From Nocardioidaceae bacterium (GTDB lineage Bacteria > Actinomycetota > Actinomycetes > Propionibacteriales > Nocardioidaceae): a stretch of 48,631 nt of DNA. The notes beneath the pieces were generated by a model that saw only the letters and a program-made list of their open reading frames with translations, had not been told where the DNA came from and made no database searches. Position numbers and translations under genes: made by a program. How positions within the stretch are numbered: the first letter of the stretch is position 1; every line of letters begins with the position of its first letter. Shown here one piece after another: positions 1 through 7,758 of this stretch. The stretch lies in assembly GCA_025927955.1 (NCBI GenBank), contig JAICKK010000005.1:1-48631 (forward strand). The letters run 5' to 3'.

Positions 1-1230
1 CCGGTCTACTACTGGCTCGTCGGTACGGCGGGCAGGGCACTGCACGGCACCGCGGCGGTCGACGCCATGCGGGCCGCGTCGGCGCTGCTGTGCGCCGCCT
101 TCGTGCTGCTCGCCGGGTGGAGCCTGTCGCGCTGGGCGCGGACCGTGTGGCCGTCGGTCGCGCTCGTCGGCTGCCTCACGCCGGTGCTGGTCTACAGCTC
201 GGTCGTGGTGGCGCCCAACGCACTGGAGATCGTCGCCGCCGTCTCGGTGTGGGCCGCGCTGGGAGGTCTGTGCGCTCGCGGCGTGACGGCGAGGGCCGAG
301 CGGACCCTGCTGTGGGCCGCGGTGCCCGGCGCCGTCGTCCTCGCGAACGTGCGCAGCCTCGGGATCCCGTTCCTCGGGGTCATCGTGCTGACCGTGCTCC
401 TGCTCCTGGGCCGCGCCGGCGTCGCCGGGCTGCTGCGTCGGCACGCCCGGACCGTGGCCGCGTGCGGCACGATGGTCGGCGCGGCCGTCGCGGCCGGTGC
501 CTGGTGGCTGGTGACCGCGGCCCCGAACGGGCTCGAGCAGCACCTCGGCAACCGCGGTGCGGTGGCGGGCACCCTGGTACAGCTCCCGGTGTGGGTGCTG
601 CAGACCGTCGGCGCCGCCCCCGGCCGGCGGGACCCCGCGCCCGGCCTGACGTACCTGCTGTGCGGCGGTCTGCTCGCGGGACTCGTGGTCCTGGCGCTGC
701 GTCGCGCCGAGCCGCGGCTGCGCCTGGCGGTCGAGGGCGTCGCCGTGCTGTCCCTGGCCGTGCCCGTGGTGCTGACCCTGCGCACCTACCGCGACGTCGG
801 CGTCATCTGGCAGGGCCGCTACGGCATGCCGCTCAGCCTGGGCGTGCTGCTGCTCGCCGGGCTGGCCCTGGACCGGGCAGGCACGCTTCGGCACCCGGGT
901 CGCCGGGTGCTCGCCGCCGCCGGAGCCCTGTTCGCGGCCGGCCAGGCCGCGGCGGTGCTCCACGTCCTGCGCCTGGAGGCCCGGACCAGCCCCTCGCCCG
1001 CCGCGGGGCTCTGGCACCCACCGAGCGAGCTGGTCGTGGTCGCGCTCACGGTGCTGGGGTGGCTGCTGGTCGCGGCGTCGCTGCCGGCCCGCGACCCACC
1101 GTGCCGGTGGCCGGCCGTCGGCACGAGCCGGAGCCCGCCGCCTCCCGCAGCGGGGCTCAGGAGCGCTTGGTCACGTAGCCGTCGACAAGCTCCCCGGCCA
1201 GCTGCTCGAGGAACAGGCCCACGTCGGTGA
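1..1230 (+). CDS. Multi-pass membrane protein (DUF2142 / glycosyltransferase-39-like), 5' end outside window
   Basis: Frame 1 is open from base 1 (PVYYWLVGTAGRALHG...) with many hydrophobic helices. The 3' tail overlaps the convergent gene, so the true stop is uncertain. Confidence 0.6.
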   Translation, partial: PVYYWLVGTAGRALHGTAAVDAMRAASALLCAAFVLLAGWSLSRWARTVWPSVALVGCLTPVLVYSSVVVAPNALEIVAAVSVWAALGGLCARGVTARAERTLLWAAVPGAVVLANVRSLGIPFLGVIVLTVLLLLGRAGVAGLLRRHARTVAACGTMVGAAVAAGAWWLVTAAPNGLEQHLGNRGAVAGTLVQLPVWVLQTVGAAPGRRDPAPGLTYLLCGGLLAGLVVLALRRAEPRLRLAVEGVAVLSLAVPVVLTLRTYRDVGVIWQGRYGMPLSLGVLLLAGLALDRAGTLRHPGRRVLAAAGALFAAGQAAAVLHVLRLEARTSPSPAAGLWHPPSELVVVALTVLGWLLVAASLPARDPPCRWPAVGTSRSPPPPAAGLRSAWSRSRRQAPRPAARGTGPRR

Positions 1231-2401
1231 CGATGCCCCGCGCCTGCGACGAGCCGCGGTCGGCCAGCTTGGTGACCGTGGCGGGGTTGATGTCCACGCA
1301 GACCAGGGGGATGGAGGCGGGCAGGATGTTGCCGGTCCCGACCGAGTGCAGCATGGTCGCGACCATCAGGCAGAACCCCACGCCGGTCAGCTCCGCACGC
1401 ATCGCGCGCTGGCCCTCGATGACGTCGGTGTAGACGTCGGGCAGGGGACCGTCGTCCCGGACCGAGCCGACCAGGACGTACCTCTTGCCGCCGGTCACCA
1501 GCGCGTGCATGATGCCGCCCTGCAGGACACCCTGCTCGACGGCCGCCCGGATGGACCCCGCCTTGCGGATCGTGTTCAGCGCGCGGATGTGGTGCTCGTG
1601 CCCGTGCTCGACGCCCCGCGCCTGGGCCAGGTCCACACCCAGCGACGTCCCGTACAGGGCGGACTCGATGTCGTGGGTGGCCAGCGCGTTCCCGGCGAAC
1701 AGCACGTCGACGAACCCGGCCCGGACCAGCGCGACCATGGCGGGCGCCGCGCCGGTGTGCACGACGCCGGGTCCGCCCACCCACAGCAGCTTGCGGCCGG
1801 CCGCCTTCGCCTCCCGCATGCCGTCGGCCACCTGGCGCACCAGCACCGCCTGCGGCTTCTCGCTGGACACGTCGGACTCCATGAAGCCGAACGACCCCTC
1901 GGCCTTGGTCATCACCGGCGCGTCCACGCGCAGCCCCGAGGCTCCGCAGACGACCCTCATCCCGGCCTTCACGTCCGACATGGGCAGGGTGTACACGCGG
2001 ACCTCGTCACCGGAGCCGTCGACGACCAGCCCGCAGTCCATCTCCGGGTTGTCCACCGGCACCCATCGCCCGTCCAGGCGCACCCGGGTGGCCAGGTTGG
2101 TGGTGGAGTAGAACGAGTCCGGGAAGACGCCGTCGACCTCGCAGAGGGCCGTCTGCGCCTCGCCCGGGTCGACGGCGTTGACGCCCCGGCTCTGCAGCCG
2201 CATCAGGAGCCGCTGGAGGTTCTCGTCGTCGGCGGCGGAGATCGTGATGGTCGCGCTGGACAGCTCGGCCGCCTCGTGACCCACGTCGAAGCGGTCGATG
2301 ACCCAGTCGCCGCCGTAGTCCCTGATGTCGTCGAGGACACGGGACAAGATGCCGGTGTCGATCAGGTGACCGGAGATCTCGACGGTCTCGCTCTCGGACA
2401 C
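1157..2401 (-). CDS. TIGR00300 / LOR-SDH family protein (ornithine cyclodeaminase-type)
   Basis: 414 aa, GTG start. MSESETVEISGHLIDTGILSRVLDDI...GGDWVIDRFDVG...LWVGGPGVVHTGAAPAM...GNALATHDIESALYGTSLG...GSVRDDGPLPDV matches my knowledge of the LOR/SDH conserved family. Confidence 0.85.
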   Translation of the reverse strand: MSESETVEISGHLIDTGILSRVLDDIRDYGGDWVIDRFDVGHEAAELSSATITISAADDENLQRLLMRLQSRGVNAVDPGEAQTALCEVDGVFPDSFYSTTNLATRVRLDGRWVPVDNPEMDCGLVVDGSGDEVRVYTLPMSDVKAGMRVVCGASGLRVDAPVMTKAEGSFGFMESDVSSEKPQAVLVRQVADGMREAKAAGRKLLWVGGPGVVHTGAAPAMVALVRAGFVDVLFAGNALATHDIESALYGTSLGVDLAQARGVEHGHEHHIRALNTIRKAGSIRAAVEQGVLQGGIMHALVTGGKRYVLVGSVRDDGPLPDVYTDVIEGQRAMRAELTGVGFCLMVATMLHSVGTGNILPASIPLVCVDINPATVTKLADRGSSQARGIVTDVGLFLEQLAGELVDGYVTKRS

Positions 2402-2440
2402 GGCACTCCTCGCAGACGTCGGGCTGGGCCGCTTGGGAGG

Positions 2441-2968
2441 CTACACAACCGCCCCGTCGTCGCCGTCGTCGCGTGGCTCGCGCGGCATGGTGGCGACCAG
2501 GAACACGAAGCCGCCCAGGAACGCCATCACCAGCAGCGCCGGCGCCCACGTCGGCAGGGTCCAGCGGAGCAGCACGCTCACGAACATCGCCACCGGCGGC
2601 ACGAGCACGCCCAGCCACGCCAGACGCCGGGCCGGCGTGCCCTTCGGCAACGGCGGCGGAGGCGGGGGCACGAAGTGGTCGTCGTCATGGCGGCGGTGCG
2701 GCGAGGCAGCCCCGACCTCGTCGGAGTACGCGTCGAGGAACGAGCGGTCGAAGGCGGAGCCGCGGCCGGCGGTCGCCGGCGGGTCGACCGGCTCGTCGAC
2801 CACCTGGCCGGGCGAGGACCAGGAGTCGCCGAGCCGTGGACGCTCGCCGTAGTTCTCGACGATCGCACGCCAGGCGGCGTCCTCGTCGAGGGGCGCGTCG
2901 GGGTCCGCCGGGCCGTCGGGAGGGCCGTGCGCGGCGTCGTCGCGGGGGAAGTCGTCGGAAGGAGTCAT
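2441..2968 (-). CDS. Hypothetical membrane protein (acidic N-terminus, two C-terminal TM helices)
   Basis: 175 aa. Start codon overlaps the stop of the upstream hydrolase gene (ATGA, 2965-2968). Confidence 0.7.
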   Translation of the reverse strand: MTPSDDFPRDDAAHGPPDGPADPDAPLDEDAAWRAIVENYGERPRLGDSWSSPGQVVDEPVDPPATAGRGSAFDRSFLDAYSDEVGAASPHRRHDDDHFVPPPPPPLPKGTPARRLAWLGVLVPPVAMFVSVLLRWTLPTWAPALLVMAFLGGFVFLVATMPREPRDDGDDGAVV

Positions 2969-3732
2969 CTGGTCACTCGTCGCACGAAGGAGGCAGACTC
3001 CTCGAAGATCGACGAGGCGTCGTGGTCGAGCGTAGCCACGTGGTAGCTGTTCTCAAGGACCCGCTCCTTCAGGTCCAGCGACGACACGGTCGCGCGTAGC
3101 ACCCGGACCGACGAGGCGTCCACGACGTGGTCGACCGCGGAGCGGAACAGCAGGATCGGCTGGGTGACCCTCGGCAGGTCGGGACGCAGCCGCTTCCAGC
3201 CGCTCATCATCGAGTGTGCGGCCTTCAGCGGCGTGCGGGAGTAGGCGTGCTCCTCGACGCCCGGCTTGCGGATGTCGTTGCCGATGGCCGGGAACGAGGG
3301 CACCAGGTGCTGGAGCAGCGGCAGCGCGAGGACGTCCTTTCGCTCGGTGTGGACCGCCGGGTTGACCAGCACCAGGCCCGCCACGTCCCGGTTGCGGTGG
3401 GCCGCGAGCCGCAGCGCCAGCGCACCCCCCATGGACAGGCCGCCGACGACGACCTTGTCGGTGTCGGCGCGCAGCTTCTCGAAGGCGCCCTCCACCTCGC
3501 TGTACCAGTCCTCCCAGCGGGTGCGGTTCAGGTCCTGCCAGGTCGTGCCGTGACCCGGCAGCAGGGGGACGGAGACCCCGAGGCCCTGGGCGGCCAGGTG
3601 CCGGCCCCACGGCACCACCGAGCTGGGCGTGCCCGTGAAGCCATGGACGAGCAGCACGCCGACCCGCCGTCCGTCGTCGGCGGCCGGCACCGCCTCGGCG
3701 TGGAACGGCTCGGCCGCTGGGTCGACGTGCAC
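2965..3732 (-). CDS. Alpha/beta hydrolase (carboxylesterase type)
   Basis: VLLVHGFTGTPSSVVPWGRHLA, GGLSMGG nucleophile elbow, C-terminal His. GTG start at 3732 preceded by AGGAG. The longer listed ORF (to 5565) is an N-terminal over-extension. Confidence 0.85.
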   Translation of the reverse strand: MHVDPAAEPFHAEAVPAADDGRRVGVLLVHGFTGTPSSVVPWGRHLAAQGLGVSVPLLPGHGTTWQDLNRTRWEDWYSEVEGAFEKLRADTDKVVVGGLSMGGALALRLAAHRNRDVAGLVLVNPAVHTERKDVLALPLLQHLVPSFPAIGNDIRKPGVEEHAYSRTPLKAAHSMMSGWKRLRPDLPRVTQPILLFRSAVDHVVDASSVRVLRATVSSLDLKERVLENSYHVATLDHDASSIFEESASFVRRVTR

Positions 3733-3876
3733 GGGACTCTCCTGACGGGGCGTGCCGGGGCACGGGTGGTGTTGAATGAGGTCGCCGGCCGAACCGGGCC
3801 GACGGTCGGTGCACGAATCGTCGCACGCGGCAGTCGCGAGGGCTAGGGTTTCGCCCAGCAAGAGAGAGGTCCGCCG

Positions 3877-4638
3877 TTGTTCTACTGGCTGCTCAAGTGG
3901 GTGCTCGTCGGCCCCCTCCTCAAGCTGGTCTTCCGGCCCCAGACCGAGGGCGCCACTCACGTGCCCGCGACCGGGCCCGCGATCCTCGCGAGCAACCACC
4001 TGTCCTACGCCGACTGGCTCTTCATGCCGCTGACCCTGCCACGGCGGGTGACGTTCGTGGCGAAGGCCGAGTACTTCACCAGTCCCGGTCTCAAGGGCTG
4101 GTTCCAGAAGAAGTTCTTCTCCGGCGCCGGCCAGGTGCCCATCGACCGGTCGGGCGCCAGTGCCGCCGAAGGCGCGCTGGCCGCGGCGAAGAGGATCCTG
4201 GCCAGGGGCGAGCTGTTCGGCATCTACCCGGAGGGCACCCGCTCCCACGACGGCCGGCTCTACCGCGGACGGACCGGCGTGGCCCGCCTGGCCCTGGAGA
4301 CCGGCGTCCCGGTGGTCCCGGTCGCCGTGCTCGGCACCGACGTGGTGGCGCCGCCGGGGAAGAAGTTCGGGGCGGTCGTGCGGCCCGTGGTGCGGTTCGG
4401 CGAGCCGCTCGACTTCTCGCGCTACGAGGGCCTGGAGAACGACCGCTTCATCCTGCGGTCGATCACCGACGAGATCATGTACGAGATCATGCGGCTCTCC
4501 GGCCAGGAGTACGTCGACGTGTACTCCACCCGGGCCAAGGCGCTGGACAAGGAGGCGAGGACGCCGGCTGCCGGCGTTTCCGAGGGCGGTGCCGGCGACG
4601 TCGGGGGCCCGGGGAGCGCCGAGCTCAAGGCCTCCTGA
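3877..4638 (+). CDS. 1-acyl-sn-glycerol-3-phosphate acyltransferase (PlsC family)
   Basis: SNHLSYADW (NHX4D-like) and FGIYPEGTRSHDGRLYRGRTGVARLA motifs. TTG start with AGAGAGAGG upstream. Confidence 0.85.
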   Translation: MFYWLLKWVLVGPLLKLVFRPQTEGATHVPATGPAILASNHLSYADWLFMPLTLPRRVTFVAKAEYFTSPGLKGWFQKKFFSGAGQVPIDRSGASAAEGALAAAKRILARGELFGIYPEGTRSHDGRLYRGRTGVARLALETGVPVVPVAVLGTDVVAPPGKKFGAVVRPVVRFGEPLDFSRYEGLENDRFILRSITDEIMYEIMRLSGQEYVDVYSTRAKALDKEARTPAAGVSEGGAGDVGGPGSAELKAS

Positions 4639-4641
4639 CCC

Positions 4642-5874
4642 GTGCCGCGGCGGACGCAGGGCCCGCTCGGCCTCGTGGACCCGGTGGCGGCCCAGATGCA
4701 GACCACCCTCTTCCGGGCCCTCGCGGTGCTGCGCGTGGTGGTCGCCGCCTACGCCGTGGTGCTGGACGTCAGCCGGTGGCGCGACTTCGAGCGACCGCTG
4801 CTCGGCTGGGTGGTCGTCGGCGTCGTGGTGACGTGGACGCTCGTCGCGGGGTGGGCCTACGACGCACCCCGACGGCGCACCACCACCCTGCTCGTGCTGG
4901 ACCTCGCGGTCACCGCCGGCACGCTGCTGGCGACGCCGTGGGTCGAGGGGGAGGCGATGCTCGCCCGGCACGCCGCGACGCTGCCGTCCTTCTGGGTGGT
5001 CGCCGCCGTCCTGGCCTGGGCGATCGCCCGAGGCTGGCCCGGGGGAGTGGGGGTCGCCGTGGTCGTGTCGGCGCTGGACCTCTCGGCGCGCACCCACCCG
5101 ACCGGCACCACCTGGGGCAACATCTTCCTCCTGCTGCTCGCCGGTGGCGTGGTGGGCTACTCCGCGGGACTCGTCGCGGAGGCGAGCGAGGCACGGGCCG
5201 AGGCGGAGCGGGTCGCGGCCGCGCTCGCCGAGCGGGCCCGGCTGGCCAGGGCCGTGCACGACGGCGTGCTGCAGGTGCTGGCCCTGGTGCAACGTCGCGG
5301 CGCAGAGGCCGGCGGGGAGGCCGCCGAGCTCGGCCGTCTCGCGGGCGAGCAGGAGACCGCGCTGCGGGCGCTGGTCCAGGGCGCGTCCGCCACGGCCGGC
5401 GCCGTCCCGCTCCCGGCGGGGGAGGACCTCACCGAGGCCCTGGCCCGGCTGGCCTCCGAGCGGGTCACCGTCTCGGGTCCCGCCGCGCCCGTCCGGCTCC
5501 CCCGCCGCGCAGTGGACGAGCTCACCGCAGCGGTCCGGGCCTGCCTGGACAACGTGTCCCGTCACGCCGGTGCGCAGGCGCGCGCCTGGGTGCTGGTCGA
5601 GGGCGGCGCGGAGTCCGTGGCGGTCACGGTCCGCGACGACGGACCGGGGATCGCGCCGGGCCGGCTCGAGGCGGCCGTCGCGGAGGGCCGGATGGGCGTC
5701 GACGGGTCGATCCGGGGACGGCTCGCCGACCTCGGCGGCGCGGCCCGGTTGGTCACCGCGCCCGGTGAGGGGACCGAGTGGCGGTTGGTCGTTCCCGCAC
5801 GCCAGGGTCGGGGTCGGGCACGCGAGGCGCCCACTGGAAGTGGTTCTCGAGGTCGTCGACCGCCGTCAGCGTGA
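4642..5874 (+). CDS. Sensor histidine kinase, MacS-like (DUF5931 N-terminus, HisKA_3-type H box)
   Basis: N-terminal TM helices, ERARLARAVHDGVLQVLALVQ H box, CLDNVSRHAGA...VRDDGPGIAPGRL ATPase motifs. Confidence 0.8.
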   Translation: MPRRTQGPLGLVDPVAAQMQTTLFRALAVLRVVVAAYAVVLDVSRWRDFERPLLGWVVVGVVVTWTLVAGWAYDAPRRRTTTLLVLDLAVTAGTLLATPWVEGEAMLARHAATLPSFWVVAAVLAWAIARGWPGGVGVAVVVSALDLSARTHPTGTTWGNIFLLLLAGGVVGYSAGLVAEASEARAEAERVAAALAERARLARAVHDGVLQVLALVQRRGAEAGGEAAELGRLAGEQETALRALVQGASATAGAVPLPAGEDLTEALARLASERVTVSGPAAPVRLPRRAVDELTAAVRACLDNVSRHAGAQARAWVLVEGGAESVAVTVRDDGPGIAPGRLEAAVAEGRMGVDGSIRGRLADLGGAARLVTAPGEGTEWRLVVPARQGRGRAREAPTGSGSRGRRPPSA

Positions 5875-6301
5875 GGCCGAGCCGGTTGCAGAGCTCCACG
5901 GCCCGCCGGTTGCGTCGGCTCACCCGCAGGCTCATCGTGCGCCCCTGGTCGGCGCACTGCGCGAGGAGGTCTGCGAAGACGCGGGTGCCGAGCCCGTGCG
6001 AGCGGTACCGGGGCAGCAGCGTCACGTCCACGACGTGGGTCGTCGTCTCGTCGTGGTGGAGGTACAGGCGGCCCGCCGGCTCGCCGTCCTCGACCACGAC
6101 GTACCGCTGGTGGCCGGGGTACTTCTGGGCGAAGCGGCGTTCCTGGGCGATGTGCTGGATCCGCAGCACGTGCTGGGCCAGGTTCTGGTTGGGCAGCGCG
6201 GCGACCTCGTCGGCCCAGGTCGTGCAGAAGACGTCGTAGAGGAACGCGTCGTCCGAGGCCCGGGCCGGCCTCAGGTACGACTGTCTCCCCATCGAAGTCA
6301 T
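5753..6301 (-). CDS. GNAT family N-acetyltransferase
   Basis: YLRPARASDDAFLYDVF...LLPRYRSHGLGTRVFADLLAQC...SLRVSRRNRRAVELCNRLG. Start taken at MTSMGRQ (6301). 3' tail overlaps the kinase tail by 122 bp. Confidence 0.8.
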   Translation of the reverse strand: MTSMGRQSYLRPARASDDAFLYDVFCTTWADEVAALPNQNLAQHVLRIQHIAQERRFAQKYPGHQRYVVVEDGEPAGRLYLHHDETTTHVVDVTLLPRYRSHGLGTRVFADLLAQCADQGRTMSLRVSRRNRRAVELCNRLGLTLTAVDDLENHFQWAPRVPDPDPGVRERPTATRSPHRAR

Positions 6302-6390
6302 CCGCCTCACGCTCCTTCTTGCACCGAGTATCGGTGCCCGAGGAGCGCAAGTTGAACCGAACACCGGGTTGAAATCTAAATTTGTCCTTG

Positions 6391-6462
6391 CCGGTGCCGG
6401 TGTCGGTGCCGGTGCCGCCGCCCGGTGCCGCCGCCCGGTGCCGCCGCCCGGTGCCGCCGCCT
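6391..6462. repeat. Short tandem repeats: 4 x 6 bp (C/T)CGGTG then 4 x 13 bp GGTGCCGCCGCC(C/T)
   Basis: Hexamers at 6391, 6397, 6403, 6409. 13-mers at 6411, 6424, 6437, 6450. Directly abuts the predicted -10 TAGCCT (6462-6467). Confidence 0.9.
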
Positions 6463-6474
6463 AGCCTGGATGCC

Positions 6475-7020
6475 GTGACCATCCACCGGGAGCACCCCTT
6501 CGCCGACCCCGAGCCGCAGCGCGACCCGGTCCGCCGGCTGCGGGCGCGGCTCGGCGGGGCGGTGTCGCTGTGGACCACGGGGTCCGGCGCCGACCGCGCT
6601 GGCCTCACCGTCTCGTCGCTGCTCGTGGCGCCGGGGGACCCGGGTCGGGTGCTGGGTCTGCTCGACCCGGACTCCGAGCTGGTGGCCGGCCTGGAGGTCA
6701 CCGGCACGGCGGTCGTGCAGCTGCTGCACTGGCGGCACCGGGACCTGGCGGACGCCTTCGCGGGCGTCGCGCCGGCGCCCGGCGGGCCGTTCCGGCTCGC
6801 GGAGTGGGAGGAGACGGCCTGGGGGCCGCTGCTGCCGGACGTGTCCGCCTGGGCCGGCGTCCGGCTCGCCAGCCCCGGCCGCCCGGTCGGCTGGTCGCTG
6901 CTGGTCGAGGCGGACATCGAGCGCGTTGCCCTCGCCGGTGAGGCGGGGGAGGAGCCGTCCGGACCGCTGGTGCACCGGCGCGGCCGCTACCTGCGACCCG
7001 ACGCCGTCCCGCCTGGGTAG
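6475..7020 (+). CDS. Flavin reductase-like domain protein
   Basis: [56 protein letters not shown] at 6475 chosen because TAGCCT + 7 nt precedes it and the longer ORF runs through the tandem repeat. Confidence 0.7.
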   Translation: MTIHREHPFADPEPQRDPVRRLRARLGGAVSLWTTGSGADRAGLTVSSLLVAPGDPGRVLGLLDPDSELVAGLEVTGTAVVQLLHWRHRDLADAFAGVAPAPGGPFRLAEWEETAWGPLLPDVSAWAGVRLASPGRPVGWSLLVEADIERVALAGEAGEEPSGPLVHRRGRYLRPDAVPPG

Positions 7021-7029
7021 CCTTCGACG

Positions 7030-7731
7030 GTGGACGGGTGGGTGGACGGCCGGGTGGAGGGTCGGGTGGAGGGGTCCGGCGAGGTCACGGTGATGGTCGT
7101 CGACGACCACCCGATGTGGCGTGAGGCCGTGGCCCGGGACCTGGCGCAGGGGGGCTACCGCGTCGTGGCCACCGCCGCCGACGGTCGCGAGGCGCTGACC
7201 CGGGCCGCGGCGACCCGGCCCAGGGTGGTGGTCCTGGACCTCCAGATCCCGCCGCCCGACGGTGTCGAGGTGACCGCCGGGCTGGTGGCGGCCGACCCGA
7301 CCGTGCGGGTCCTGGTGCTGTCCGCCTCCGGGGAGCAGGCCGACGTGCTCGAGGCGGTCAAGGCGGGCGCGACCGGCTACCTGGTGAAGTCCGCGTCCCG
7401 GGAGGAGCTGCTCGCCGCGGTGGGCAGGGTGGCCACCGGCGACGCGGTGTTCACCGCCGGCCTGGCCGGGCTGGTGCTGGGCGAGTACCGCCGGCTCTCC
7501 GACGCGCCCGCCGCGTCGAGCGGCGCGGACACACCGCGGCTGACCGAGCGCGAGACCGAGGTGCTGCGGCTGGTGGCCACCGGCCTGTCCTACCGGCAGA
7601 TCGCCGAGCGGCTGGTGCTCTCGCACCGGACCGTGCAGAACCACGTGCAGAACACCCTGCGCAAGCTGCAGCTGCACAACCGCGTGCAGCTGGTCCGCTA
7701 CGCGATCGAACGGGGCCTCGACCAGGAGTGA
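7030..7731 (+). CDS. LuxR/NarL-family response regulator (probable partner of the 4642-5874 kinase)
   Basis: Receiver VMVVDDHPMWREAV...VVVLDLQIP...GATGYLVKSASREEL. C-terminal HTH LTERETEVLRLVATGLSYRQIAERLVLSHRTVQNHVQN. Confidence 0.9.
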   Translation: MDGWVDGRVEGRVEGSGEVTVMVVDDHPMWREAVARDLAQGGYRVVATAADGREALTRAAATRPRVVVLDLQIPPPDGVEVTAGLVAADPTVRVLVLSASGEQADVLEAVKAGATGYLVKSASREELLAAVGRVATGDAVFTAGLAGLVLGEYRRLSDAPAASSGADTPRLTERETEVLRLVATGLSYRQIAERLVLSHRTVQNHVQNTLRKLQLHNRVQLVRYAIERGLDQE

Positions 7732-7758
7732 GCCGGTCCGTGGGCGGCCGGCGGCCCC

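Noticed and set aside
1131-1158. GAGCCC...GGGCTC inverted repeat near the end of the first gene
   Set aside because: Only a 6-bp stem inside or at the edge of overlapping convergent ORFs; too weak to call a terminator.
2965-5565. 866-aa minus-strand ORF
   Set aside because: Only 2965-3732 encodes a recognisable hydrolase; the N-terminal extension runs antisense through plsC and the kinase gene.
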